A stretch of DNA of 7,030 bases from Atopobium sp. UBA6362 (GCA_002440065.1 DJRK01000047.1:1-7030); one strand, 5' to 3'. Positions 1 to 6,257 are shown, counted from the stretch's first letter. Notes: generated by a model from the letters alone, not told the origin. Translations and numbers: made by a program.

Positions 1-104
1 CGCTCGCCCCCATGGCGGACCGCCTCATCCGCTTCAAGAGCGGCCGCGTCACGCAGATGGGCGTGAACCCCGGTCCCGTGCCCATCGCCCAGATCGAGTG
101 GTGA
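1..104 (+). CDS. ABC transporter ATP-binding protein, C-terminal end (partial)
   Basis: Only the last 33 codons are in the window (reading from base 3; TGA at 102-104). The peptide begins LAPMADRLIRFKSGRV and ends in AQIEW. The 'APMADR-(hydrophobic)-(hydrophobic)-R-x-x-x-G-(R/K)-V' pattern is the usual end of MacB/LolD-type ABC ATPases, just after the H-loop region ('THN..LAPMADRVI..'). The H-loop, Walker and signature motifs lie upstream, outside the window, so the assignment rests on this tail and on context. The stop codon is 3 bases before the start of the large FtsX-type permease, so the two are almost certainly co-transcribed and translationally coupled. The ATPase would power that permease. 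The substrate cannot be told. Confidence 0.8.
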   Translation, partial: LAPMADRLIRFKSGRVTQMGVNPGPVPIAQIEW

Positions 105-107
105 CGC

Positions 108-3100
108 ATGCAAAGAAGGCCGCATACCCGCAAACCGCCCGCACTCGGAAGCCCTCGTTCCTCTCGCCATGGTTCGGCGTTCCAGAAAGGCGTCCTGCGC
201 ACGATCCGCGGGAGCCTCAAACGCTTCGTGGCGCTCGCCGTGATCTGCGCGCTGGGCGTGACCATGATCTGCGGCCTCAAGGTGGCCTGCATCGACCTGC
301 GCGCCTCGGCGGACGCGTTCTACGACGCGCAGGACCTCTTTGACCTGCGGGTCCAGTCGACGCTCGGGCTCACCGGCGAGGACGTGGAAGCGCTCGCGGC
401 GCTCGATGGCGTCGAGGCCGCGGAGGGCGGCTGGGCCGAGACCTGCTACACGACCGTGGGCTCGAGCTCCGAGAAGGTCGACGTGAGGGCGCTGCAGGCC
501 TCGGGGATGAACCAGCCGCGCGTGTTGGAGGGGCAGCTGCCGGTCAACGACGCGCAGGTGGCCGTGACCAGGCGCTTCTTGGACGAGTCGGGCCTCTCGC
601 TGGGCGACGAGGTGACGTTTCGCGGGGCGAGCGACGACGATGAGGGGTCGACGGCGGTCTTTGCGCGCGGGTCCTACACGATCTGCGGCGTGGTCCTCGA
701 CCCCATGGACATCAACGCCGGCAACGGGACGATGTCGTTCCGCGCGAGCGGCGGCGCCCAGTACGCGTTCTACGTGTTGCCGTCGACGGTGAGGTCACAG
801 GTCTATACGGCTGTTTACCTGCGCGTTTCCGGGGCGGACAGGGTTTCTTGCTACTCGGAGGAGTACGAGCGGCTCGTCGACGAGGTCGAGACGCGCGTCG
901 AGGGCATCAAGGCCGAGCGCGAGCAGGCCCGGCGCGACGCGATCGTGGCCGACGCGACGGCACAGGTGGACGATGCCGAGAAGGACGCGCTGTCGCAGCT
1001 CGCCGACGGCGCGGCGCAGCTCGATTCCGCCCAGGCGGAGCTCGATGCCGGGGCGGCGCGGATCGAGGACGGCCGGGCGCAGCTGGGGGCGCAGTCGGCC
1101 GACGCGGCCTCGCAGCTCGACGCGGCGCGGGGGCGCATAGATTCCGGCCGCTCCGAGCTTGAGGCAAACGAAGCGCAGGTCAACGAAGGTCTTGCGCAGA
1201 TCGCCGCCGGCTTGGGATGCGATGTGGGCGACATCGAGGGCACCTTGTCCGCCAAGTCTTCCCAGCTCGACGCTGCCGAGAAGGACCTCGCCTCCGGGCG
1301 CGCCCAGGCCGGCTCTTCGGCGCAAATGCTTGCGAGTTTGATGGGAGACGAGTGGCCGGCCGACGCTTGGGCCCGCCTGTGCTCCGCCACGGGGGAGGCC
1401 GATGCCCGCGCCGCCGCCGATGAGGTCAATGCGGTGCTCGGGCCTTTCTCGGCGAAGGCCGGCTCGGCCTTGGACGCGGTTTCTGGCATCGTGGACTCTG
1501 ACGAGTTCCGCGCCCTCGGCGAGACGTACGACGAGCTGCCCGAGTCGCTTCGGTCCGCGATCGACGCGGCCCTGGGGGACGCCCCGGTCGAGGTGCGCTC
1601 CGCGGTGATCGGCATGCTCGAGGCCTCGCGCGACGCGGACGCCGTCGTGCGGCAGCTCGCTTCCATCAAATCGGCCGTCTCGCAGATGGCGGGCCTCGCC
1701 GACGGCATGGTCCAGGTCGTCGCGGGGGAGGCCCAGGTCGCGGACGGGCGGGCGCAGCTCGCGCAGGCCCAGGCCGCTTACGCCCAGCTCAAGGACGCGA
1801 AAGCCCAGCTCGCCGATGCGCGGGCGCAGCTCGACGCCGGGCAGGCCGAGCTCGATTCCCAGCGTTCCTCGGCTCAGGAACAGCTTGACGCGGCTGCCCG
1901 GCAGCTTGCGGACGGCGAGGCGGAGCTCGAGGACGGCCGCTCGCAGCTCGACGACGCGCGGGCGACCTACGAGCAGCAGCGCTCCGACGCGCTCGAGAAG
2001 ATCGCCGAGGCCCGTTCGCGGATCGACGACGTGGACAAGGCGACCTGGTACGTCCAGTCGCGCGACAGCCTGGCCAGCTATTCTTCCGTGGAGTCCGACG
2101 CGTCCTCGATCGAGGCCATCGGCACGGTCATCCCCATCGTCTTCTTCGTGGTGGCGATTCTCATCAGCCTCACCACGATGACGCGCATGGTCGAGGAAGA
2201 GCGCGGCCTCATCGGCCTCTACAAGGCGCTCGGCTACTCGCGCGGGCGCATCCTCTCGAAATACGTCCTCTACGCTGCGGCGGCGTGCCTCGCGGGCGGG
2301 CTCGTGGGCATCGTGCTCGGCTTCGTGGTCCTGCCCCTGATCCTCTTCACGATCTTCTCGACGATGTACGCGCTGCCCGAGTTCCTGTTGCGCTTCGACG
2401 CGGCCTATGCGGTTGGCTCGGTTGCGCTTTTTGCCGCGGGCATCGTGGGCGCGACGGCCTTGACCTGCAGAAAAGAACTTGCCGAGCAGCCGGCCGCGCT
2501 TATGCGGCCCAAGGCCCCCAAGGCCGGCAGCCGCATCCTGCTCGAGCGCGTGCGGCCCCTGTGGCGGCACATGGGGTTCCTGAACAAGGTCACCGCGCGC
2601 AACCTCTTCCGCTACAAGAAGCGCTTCTTCATGACGGTCTTCGGCATCGCGGGGTGCACGGCGCTGCTCGTGTGCGGCTTCGGCATCCGCGACACGGTGC
2701 TGTCGCTGCCCGAGCGCCAGTACGGCGACGCGGGCGTGGGTCGCTACGACCTTATGGCGGTGACTTCGGCGGACGACCTCGAGGGGGTCGCGCGCGACCT
2801 GGATGCGGATAGCCAGGTCGAGGGGATCCTGCCGGTGTTCGTCGACTCGATCGTGGTCAGCCACGGCGACGCCTCCGAGTCGATGCAGGTCTTTGTGGTG
2901 CCCGACGGCATGGACGTGGCCGACTACGCTGGGCTTGTTGACGACGCGGGCGCGGCGATCGACCTCGCGACCTCGGGCAGCGTGATCACAAAGAACGCCG
3001 AGCAGGTCCTGGGTTTCTCGGCCGGGGACTCCGTTCATGTGCAGGACTCGACGCTCGCCGAGACGGACGTCCTGGTGGCGACGGTCTGCCGGAACTACCT

Positions 3101-3704
3101 GGGCAACGCGCTCTACATGACCGAGTCCGCGTACGAGGCCGCCTTTGGCAAGAAGCCCGCCCTGAACGGTCTTCTTGCAACGCTGGGCGGAACGGACGAC
3201 GAGAAGATCGCCCTGTCCGAGCGGCTCTCGGGGGACGGGCGCACGCTCTCGGTCGTCTCGACGGCGAAGCTCGTGGGCGATTTCTCGAGTGCCTTCACGC
3301 TCATAAACACCGTGGTCTACGTCGTGATCGTTCTGGCGGCGGCGCTCTCGTTCACCGTGGTGTTCACGCTGTCGAATACGAACATCTCCGAGCGAGAGCG
3401 TGAGCTCGCCACGATCAAGGTCTTGGGCTTCAAGCGGCCTGAGGTGCATCGATATATAAACAAAGAAACGATTATCCTTACGGGCGTCGGGGTCCTCGCG
3501 GGCCTTCCCGCGGGTTATGCGCTCACGAGGAGCCTTACGTGGGTCCTCAAGATGCCGTCGCTGTACTTCGACACCGTTGTCGCGTGGCCGAGCTATGTGT
3601 ACGCGGCGGCGCTCGCCTTTGCCTTCACGTTCGCGGTCAACGCGCTGACGAACCGCGCCCTCGATCGCGTGGACATGGTGGGCGCCCTCAAATCCGCCGA
3701 GTAG
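108..3704 (+). CDS. FtsX/MacB-type ABC transporter permease with large coiled-coil ectodomain
   Basis: This 1198-residue membrane protein is the permease partner of the ATPase that ends at base 104. Predicted membrane segments, read from hydrophobicity, lie near residues 40-58, 671-690, 719-748, 766-786, 840-860, 1063-1088, 1121-1140 and 1162-1183. That gives two FtsX modules, each with an N-terminal helix, an outer domain and three helices. The cytoplasmic loops 'TRMVEEERGLIGLYKALGYSRG' (about 691-712) and 'ISERERELATIKVLGFKR' (about 1093-1110) are the conserved FtsX coupling motifs that contact the ATPase. Between helices 1 and 2 sits an ectodomain of about 610 residues. It has a mixed region (60-250), heptad-patterned coiled coils (about 258-400 and 530-645, units such as AQLDAGQAELD) and a non-repetitive linker between them. 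The second ectodomain (about 865-1060) is smaller. ATG 108 is chosen because it follows the upstream stop by 3 bases and precedes a basic stretch and helix 1; the ribosome site (GAGTGG) is weak, which fits coupling. Family members export lipids, peptides or drugs, or act on the cell wall; this one's role is unknown. Confidence 0.9.
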   Translation: MQRRPHTRKPPALGSPRSSRHGSAFQKGVLRTIRGSLKRFVALAVICALGVTMICGLKVACIDLRASADAFYDAQDLFDLRVQSTLGLTGEDVEALAALDGVEAAEGGWAETCYTTVGSSSEKVDVRALQASGMNQPRVLEGQLPVNDAQVAVTRRFLDESGLSLGDEVTFRGASDDDEGSTAVFARGSYTICGVVLDPMDINAGNGTMSFRASGGAQYAFYVLPSTVRSQVYTAVYLRVSGADRVSCYSEEYERLVDEVETRVEGIKAEREQARRDAIVADATAQVDDAEKDALSQLADGAAQLDSAQAELDAGAARIEDGRAQLGAQSADAASQLDAARGRIDSGRSELEANEAQVNEGLAQIAAGLGCDVGDIEGTLSAKSSQLDAAEKDLASGRAQAGSSAQMLASLMGDEWPADAWARLCSATGEADARAAADEVNAVLGPFSAKAGSALDAVSGIVDSDEFRALGETYDELPESLRSAIDAALGDAPVEVRSAVIGMLEASRDADAVVRQLASIKSAVSQMAGLADGMVQVVAGEAQVADGRAQLAQAQAAYAQLKDAKAQLADARAQLDAGQAELDSQRSSAQEQLDAAARQLADGEAELEDGRSQLDDARATYEQQRSDALEKIAEARSRIDDVDKATWYVQSRDSLASYSSVESDASSIEAIGTVIPIVFFVVAILISLTTMTRMVEEERGLIGLYKALGYSRGRILSKYVLYAAAACLAGGLVGIVLGFVVLPLILFTIFSTMYALPEFLLRFDAAYAVGSVALFAAGIVGATALTCRKELAEQPAALMRPKAPKAGSRILLERVRPLWRHMGFLNKVTARNLFRYKKRFFMTVFGIAGCTALLVCGFGIRDTVLSLPERQYGDAGVGRYDLMAVTSADDLEGVARDLDADSQVEGILPVFVDSIVVSHGDASESMQVFVVPDGMDVADYAGLVDDAGAAIDLATSGSVITKNAEQVLGFSAGDSVHVQDSTLAETDVLVATVCRNYLGNALYMTESAYEAAFGKKPALNGLLATLGGTDDEKIALSERLSGDGRTLSVVSTAKLVGDFSSAFTLINTVVYVVIVLAAALSFTVVFTLSNTNISERERELATIKVLGFKRPEVHRYINKETIILTGVGVLAGLPAGYALTRSLTWVLKMPSLYFDTVVAWPSYVYAAALAFAFTFAVNALTNRALDRVDMVGALKSAE

Positions 3705-3763
3705 GGTGGGCGTGGGCGGCGAGTGACACGGTACTTCCGGCTGTGCGTTGGGTCGCCCTTACG

Positions 3764-3879
3764 TCAAAGTGCAGTCTGCACAATGAATGTGGAGCCTTCA
3801 CTTTGGCCGTTTGGGTCCATTTGCTAAGAAATGCAGCCTTCACTTTGGCCGTTTTTGTTTGTGAAGACTGCACATTTGA
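3764..3879. repeat. Composite intergenic repeat: imperfect terminal inverted repeats around two 20-bp direct repeats
   Basis: The ends, 3764-3783 (TCAAAGTGCAGTCTGCACAA) and 3859-3879, are inverted copies of each other with one mismatch and one extra base. Inside are two exact direct copies of AGCCTTCACTTTGGCCGTTT, at 3793-3812 and 3835-3854, 42 bases apart. The left end contains a self-palindrome, GTGCAG-T-CTGCAC (3769-3781). The motif GTGCAGYCTTCAC thus recurs in variant form at 3769-3781, 3789-3801 and 3831-3843, and inverted at 3861-3873. The copies at 3832-3843 and 3861-3872 can form a 12-bp stem with one mismatch, which becomes a G-U pair in a minus-strand transcript. The layout suggests a small non-coding mobile or REP-like element. 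There is no transposase and no clear target duplication. Confidence 0.7.
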
Positions 3880-3969
3880 ACCCGGACTGCGCCGCGTATC
3901 TCAGCGTCGTCAAAGGAAAGTAGGGGAATGTGTGAGCCGTTGTTTTGAGCGAGACGCCGGCTCCGAGCA

Positions 3970-3978
3970 TGGTACAAT
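3970..3978 (+). promoter_or_regulatory. Extended -10 promoter of the purine unit
   Basis: TGGTACAAT matches the extended -10 form TGnTATAAT with one difference. Transcription would start near base 3985, about 10 bases before the first stem of the ZTP riboswitch, as expected for a riboswitch leader. No good -35 box is seen at 16-18 bases; TTGAGC at 3945-3950 would leave a 22-base spacer. An extended -10 can work without a -35. Confidence 0.55.
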
Positions 3979-3994
3979 CCACCGCGTACATGCG

Positions 3995-4067
3995 CGCTGT
4001 GACTGACGGGTAAACGCGGGAAACCGCGGGGGAGCAGCGAGTGCATCATATGCCGACCGTCTGGGCA
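3995..4067 (+). promoter_or_regulatory. ZTP (pfl) riboswitch aptamer
   Basis: The sequence carries the conserved pfl/ZTP blocks: GTGACTGACGGG, a GAAA-capped hairpin followed by GGGGGAGCAGCG, and GCCGACCGTCTGGGCA. Stems can be drawn directly. P1 is CGCTG 3995-3999 with CAGCG 4035-4039. P2 is CGCGG 4015-4019 with CCGCG 4024-4028 around a GAAA tetraloop. P3 is TGCC 4051-4054 with GGCA 4064-4067. The class-defining pseudoknot is GACGG 4005-4009 with CCGTC 4057-4061, in the P3 loop. The ligand of the class is ZMP/ZTP (AICAR nucleotides), which builds up when 10-formyl-tetrahydrofolate is short. The genes downstream consume AICAR nucleotide and make IMP, which agrees fully. The variable link between the domains is 4040-4050. 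Confidence 0.93.
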
Positions 4068-4102
4068 AGCCGCATCCTCTCGCCGAGGGTGGCTTGCCTT
4101 TT
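4065..4102 (+). terminator. Intrinsic terminator, expression platform of the ZTP riboswitch
   Basis: GCAAGCC 4065-4071 pairs with GGCTTGC 4091-4097. Above a 2-base bulge the stem continues with ATCCTC 4074-4079 against GAGGGT 4085-4090 (one G-T pair), leaving a 5-base loop. CTTTT follows at 4098-4102. The 5' strand shares GCA (4065-4067) with the 3' strand of P3 in the aptamer, so terminator and ligand-bound aptamer exclude each other. The inferred logic is that ZTP binding stabilises P3 and the pseudoknot, blocks the terminator and turns the operon on. Confidence 0.85.
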
Positions 4103-4154
4103 GCGTTTCTCGGCAGCGACCCCCTCACCCTTGGCGAGAGCGCGGCTCACGTCG

Positions 4155-4160
4155 AAGGGA
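4155..4160 (+). promoter_or_regulatory. Shine-Dalgarno sequence that sets the IMP cyclohydrolase start
   Basis: AAGGGA lies 7 bases before ATG 4168 but only 1 base before the alternative GTG at 4162. This spacing selects ATG 4168 as the start. Confidence 0.8.
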
Positions 4161-4167
4161 TGTGCAC

Positions 4168-4806
4168 ATGCAAGACCTGACCGAGCTCCTGCGCGCGAAT
4201 CCGTATCCCGGCCGCGGCATCGTGGTGGGGAAGGGCGTCGTCTATTACTGGATCATGGGCCGCAGCTCGAACAGCAGGAACCGCGTTTTTGTGGCGACCG
4301 AGGACGGCATCCGCACCGAGGCGCACGACCCGGCGCTGCTCGAGGACCCGAGCCTCATCATCTACCATCCCGTCCGCACCATGGGCGATAAGCTCGTGGT
4401 CACGAACGGCGATCAGACCGATACCATCGTGGAGGCGGGCGACTTCGTCGCGGGCTGCATGAAGCGCGAGTTCGAGCCCGATGCCCCCAACTTCACCCCG
4501 CGCATCAGCGCCGTGGTGAACCCCGATGGCAGCTTCCAGATTTCTATCCTCAAGCACCAGGACAACGGCCGGTGCCTGCGCGAGTTCTTTGCCTACGAGG
4601 GCGCCGACGAGGGCGTGGGGTACTTCATTTCCACGTACCAGGGCGACGGCGACCCGCTGCCGACCTTCGCGGGCGAGCCTGTCGAGGTTGCCCTGCCCTC
4701 CGGCCCCTCCGAGGTCTGGGCCGCGCTCAACCCCGAGAACAAGGTCTCGATGTACGCCAACGTCGCCGGCAAGGTCACCCTCTACAACAAGCACCTTAAC
4801 GACTGA
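4168..4806 (+). CDS. purO: IMP cyclohydrolase, PurO-type (PF07826 family)
   Basis: This 212-residue cytoplasmic enzyme is predicted to close FAICAR to IMP, the last step of de novo purine synthesis. It resembles the IMP cyclohydrolase family first known from archaea (PurO), which has an Ntn-hydrolase-like fold and is unrelated to the N-terminal domain of PurH. Recognisable blocks are NPYPGRGIVVG (11-21), YYWIMGRSSNSRNRVF (26-41), LIIYHPVR (63-70), VVTNGDQTDTI (77-87) and FEPDAPNFTPRISAV (102-116). The length is normal for the family. ATG 4168 is preferred over GTG 4162 on ribosome-site spacing. It is the first gene behind the ZTP riboswitch, and the AICAR formyltransferase that makes its substrate follows after 111 bases, so the pair replaces one bifunctional PurH. 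Composition matches the neighbours, with no sign of recent transfer. Catalysis is inferred from family and context. Confidence 0.9.
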   Translation: MQDLTELLRANPYPGRGIVVGKGVVYYWIMGRSSNSRNRVFVATEDGIRTEAHDPALLEDPSLIIYHPVRTMGDKLVVTNGDQTDTIVEAGDFVAGCMKREFEPDAPNFTPRISAVVNPDGSFQISILKHQDNGRCLREFFAYEGADEGVGYFISTYQGDGDPLPTFAGEPVEVALPSGPSEVWAALNPENKVSMYANVAGKVTLYNKHLND

Positions 4807-4811
4807 TCAAA

Positions 4812-4905
4812 TTTGGGGACAGGTTCGAAAATTACTCATTTGAGCAAAAATCGAACCTGTCCCCAAAAGTGTTCAAACGAGTAAAAAACGAACCTGTCCC
4901 CAAAA
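4812..4905. repeat. Three-arm palindromic repeat in the purO-purH intercistronic gap
   Basis: Arm A (4812-4828, TTTGGGGACAGGTTCGA) is the exact inverse of arm B (4851-4867): a perfect 17-bp stem with a 22-base loop that itself contains CTCA-TT-TGAG (4834-4843). Arm C (4889-4905) is an exact 17-base direct copy of 4852-4868, and the similarity reaches back to 27 bases with two mismatches (4842-4868 against 4879-4905). Arm A can therefore pair with B (17 bp) or with C (16 bp), but not both. Arm C ends 2 bases before the ribosome site of the next gene. Hairpins with a GGGGACAGGTT core are known as dispersed repeats in several bacteria, some beside REP-associated tyrosine transposases. Whether this one is mobile, regulatory or both cannot be told from one copy. 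Confidence 0.9.
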
Positions 4906-4907
4906 TT

Positions 4908-4912
4908 AGGAG
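4908..4912 (+). promoter_or_regulatory. Shine-Dalgarno sequence of the AICAR formyltransferase gene
   Basis: AGGAG lies 5 bases before ATG 4918 and directly after the last arm of the palindromic repeat. If arms A and C paired, the stem would end 3 bases from this site and could hinder ribosome entry. Confidence 0.8.
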
Positions 4913-4917
4913 ATACC

Positions 4918-6099
4918 ATGGCCTCTGAGCTCGAGCTCAAGTACGGTTGCAACCCCAACCAAAAGCCTTCGCGCATCTACATGAAGGACGGCTCCGACCT
5001 GCCCGTCAAGGTGCTCTGCGGCAAGCCCGGCTACATCAATTTCCTCGATGCCCTCAACTCCTGGCAGCTCGTGCGCGAGCTCAAGGAGGCCACGGGCCTT
5101 CCCGCTGCCGCGAGCTTCAAGCACGTGAGCCCCGCCGGCGCCGCCGTGGGCCTGCCGCTCTCCGACGTTGACCGCCAGATTTACTTTGTGGACGACGAAG
5201 GCGAGCTCAGCCCCATCGCCTGCGCCTATATCCGCGCCCGCGGCGCCGACCGCATGAGCTCCTACGGCGATTGGGCGGCCCTCTCCGATGTCTGCGACGA
5301 GCGCACCGCGCGCTACATCAAGCACGAGGTCTCCGACGGCATCATCGCCCCCGGTTACACGCCCGAGGCCCTCGCCATTCTTTCTGCCAAGAAGGGCGGC
5401 AAGTACAACGTCGTCCAGATCGACCCCGATTACGTCTGCCCTGCGACCGAGACCAAGGACGTCTTTGGCATCACCTTCGAGCAGGGCCATAACTTCTTCC
5501 GCATCGATCGCGACCTCCTGACCGACGTCGTGACGGTCAACAAGGACATCCCCGAGTCCGCCCAGATCGATATGATCGTCTCCCTTATCACGCTCAAGTA
5601 CACGCAGTCCAACTCTGTCTGCTACGTCAAGAACGGCCAGGCCATCGGCGTGGGCGCCGGTCAGCAGAGCCGTGTCCACTGCACGCGCCTCGCGGGCAAC
5701 AAAGCCGACACCTGGTACCTGCGCCAGCATCCCAAGGTGCTGGGCCTCAAGTTCGTCGACGGCATCCGCCGCGCCAACCGCGACAACGCCATCGACGTCT
5801 ACATCTCCGACGAGCACGATGATGTCCTGGCGGAGGGCGAGTGGCAGAAGTGGTTCGCCGAGAAGCCCGAGGTGCTGACCCGCGAGGAGAAGGCCGCCTG
5901 GATCGCCACGCAGACGGGCGTGACCTTGGGCTCCGACGCCTTCTTCCCCTTTGGCGACAACGTCGAGCGCGCCCATAAGTCCGGCGTGACCTACATCGCC
6001 GAACCCGGCGGCTCCATCCGCGACGACAACGTCATCGAGACCGCCGATAAGTACGGCATGGCCATGGCGTTCACCCACATGAGGCTCTTCCACCACTAA
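4918..6099 (+). CDS. purH: Stand-alone AICAR formyltransferase (phosphoribosylaminoimidazolecarboxamide formyltransferase)
   Basis: This 393-residue cytoplasmic enzyme transfers the formyl group of 10-formyl-tetrahydrofolate to AICAR ribotide, giving FAICAR, which the upstream PurO-type enzyme closes to IMP. It matches only the C-terminal half of ordinary PurH (family PF01808). The roughly 200-residue N-terminal MGS-like cyclohydrolase domain is absent, and the protein starts directly at 'LELKYGCNPNQKPSRIY'. Active-site features visible are SFKHVSPAGAAV (66-77), whose K68-H69 is the Lys-His pair of the transformylase site, LKYTQSNSVCYVKNGQAIGV (226-245), GAGQQSRVHCTRLAG (247-260), SDAFFPFGDN (339-348) and EPGGSIRDD (362-370). 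The C-terminus MRLFHH is typical. ATG 4918 has a strong ribosome site 5 bases away. The gene is intact, with a length usual for single-function members. The 111-base gap from purO holds a palindromic repeat; no promoter is evident there, so transcription from the ZTP-controlled promoter is likely. Confidence 0.95.
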   Translation: MASELELKYGCNPNQKPSRIYMKDGSDLPVKVLCGKPGYINFLDALNSWQLVRELKEATGLPAAASFKHVSPAGAAVGLPLSDVDRQIYFVDDEGELSPIACAYIRARGADRMSSYGDWAALSDVCDERTARYIKHEVSDGIIAPGYTPEALAILSAKKGGKYNVVQIDPDYVCPATETKDVFGITFEQGHNFFRIDRDLLTDVVTVNKDIPESAQIDMIVSLITLKYTQSNSVCYVKNGQAIGVGAGQQSRVHCTRLAGNKADTWYLRQHPKVLGLKFVDGIRRANRDNAIDVYISDEHDDVLAEGEWQKWFAEKPEVLTREEKAAWIATQTGVTLGSDAFFPFGDNVERAHKSGVTYIAEPGGSIRDDNVIETADKYGMAMAFTHMRLFHH

Positions 6100-6120
6100 A
6101 CGCAGGCCCTTCTCGACCTG

Positions 6121-6217
6121 TGGCCCCAAACCGACCATGCCCACCCGTGCCTTAGCAAACAAGCCAACTGCGGTTTGCCAAGAAACGCAACGGGTGGGCA
6201 TGGTCGGTTTGGGGCCA
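6121..6217. repeat. Perfect 28-bp inverted repeat between convergent genes
   Basis: Bases 6121-6148 (starting TGGCCCCAAACCGACCATGC) are exactly inverted at 6190-6217. The 41-base centre has a second, smaller inverted pair, GCAAAC 6155-6160 with GTTTGC 6173-6178, so the whole can fold as a long stem with an inner hairpin. It lies between the ends of purH (+) and mntP (-) and could stop or stabilise both transcripts. It lacks a T-run on either side, so it is not a standard intrinsic terminator. The perfection and length of the arms suggest a recent or conserved palindromic repeat element. The rest of this gap (6218-6257) shows only a weak 5-bp hairpin, GATTC 6224-6228 with GAATC 6234-6238. Confidence 0.9.
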
Positions 6218-6257
6218 ATCCCGGATTCGGCTCAGAATCGGCTGATCGAACGAGCCC

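Larger units (their letters stand above)
3705..4167. other. Intergenic region: repeat element, promoter and riboswitch leader
   Basis: This stretch of 463 bases has no credible protein gene. From left to right it holds about 60 bases with no recognisable signal, a composite repeat (3764-3879), about 90 bases in which I see nothing definite, an extended -10 promoter (3970-3978), a ZTP riboswitch and its terminator (3995-4102), and a 50-base leader ending in a Shine-Dalgarno sequence. I see no canonical intrinsic terminator (GC stem plus T-run) right after the permease stop at 3704. Confidence 0.75.

Noticed and set aside
795..3449. An 884-codon open frame on the minus strand opposite the permease
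   Set aside because: The plus-strand frame has clear FtsX motifs and membrane helices. The minus frame translates to a His-, Arg- and Gly-rich sequence with no domain and is the usual antisense shadow of a high-GC gene.
3861..3873. GTGAAGACTGCAC hairpin arm as the terminator of the permease transcript
   Set aside because: The T-rich stretch (3852-3860) lies in the loop of the possible hairpin, not after it, so it does not fit an intrinsic terminator.
3945..3950. TTGAGC as a -35 box for the purine promoter
   Set aside because: The spacer to TACAAT at 3973 would be 22 bases, outside the usual 16-18; the extended -10 explains the site better.
3539..4006. A 155-codon open frame running out of the permease into the intergenic region
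   Set aside because: It starts inside the permease in another frame, crosses the repeat element and promoter, and ends in the ZTP aptamer. It has no motif.
4162..4167. GTG 4162 as the start of the IMP cyclohydrolase
   Set aside because: Only one base separates it from AAGGGA; ATG 4168 has a normal 7-base spacer.
4812..4905. The palindromic repeat as a short CRISPR array
   Set aside because: Only two direct copies and one inverted copy exist, the spacing is 20-37 bases with related rather than unique sequence between them, and no cas gene is present.
4906..6201. A 431-codon open frame on the minus strand opposite purH
   Set aside because: It mirrors purH codons, begins inside the 28-bp inverted repeat and has no recognisable motif or ribosome site.
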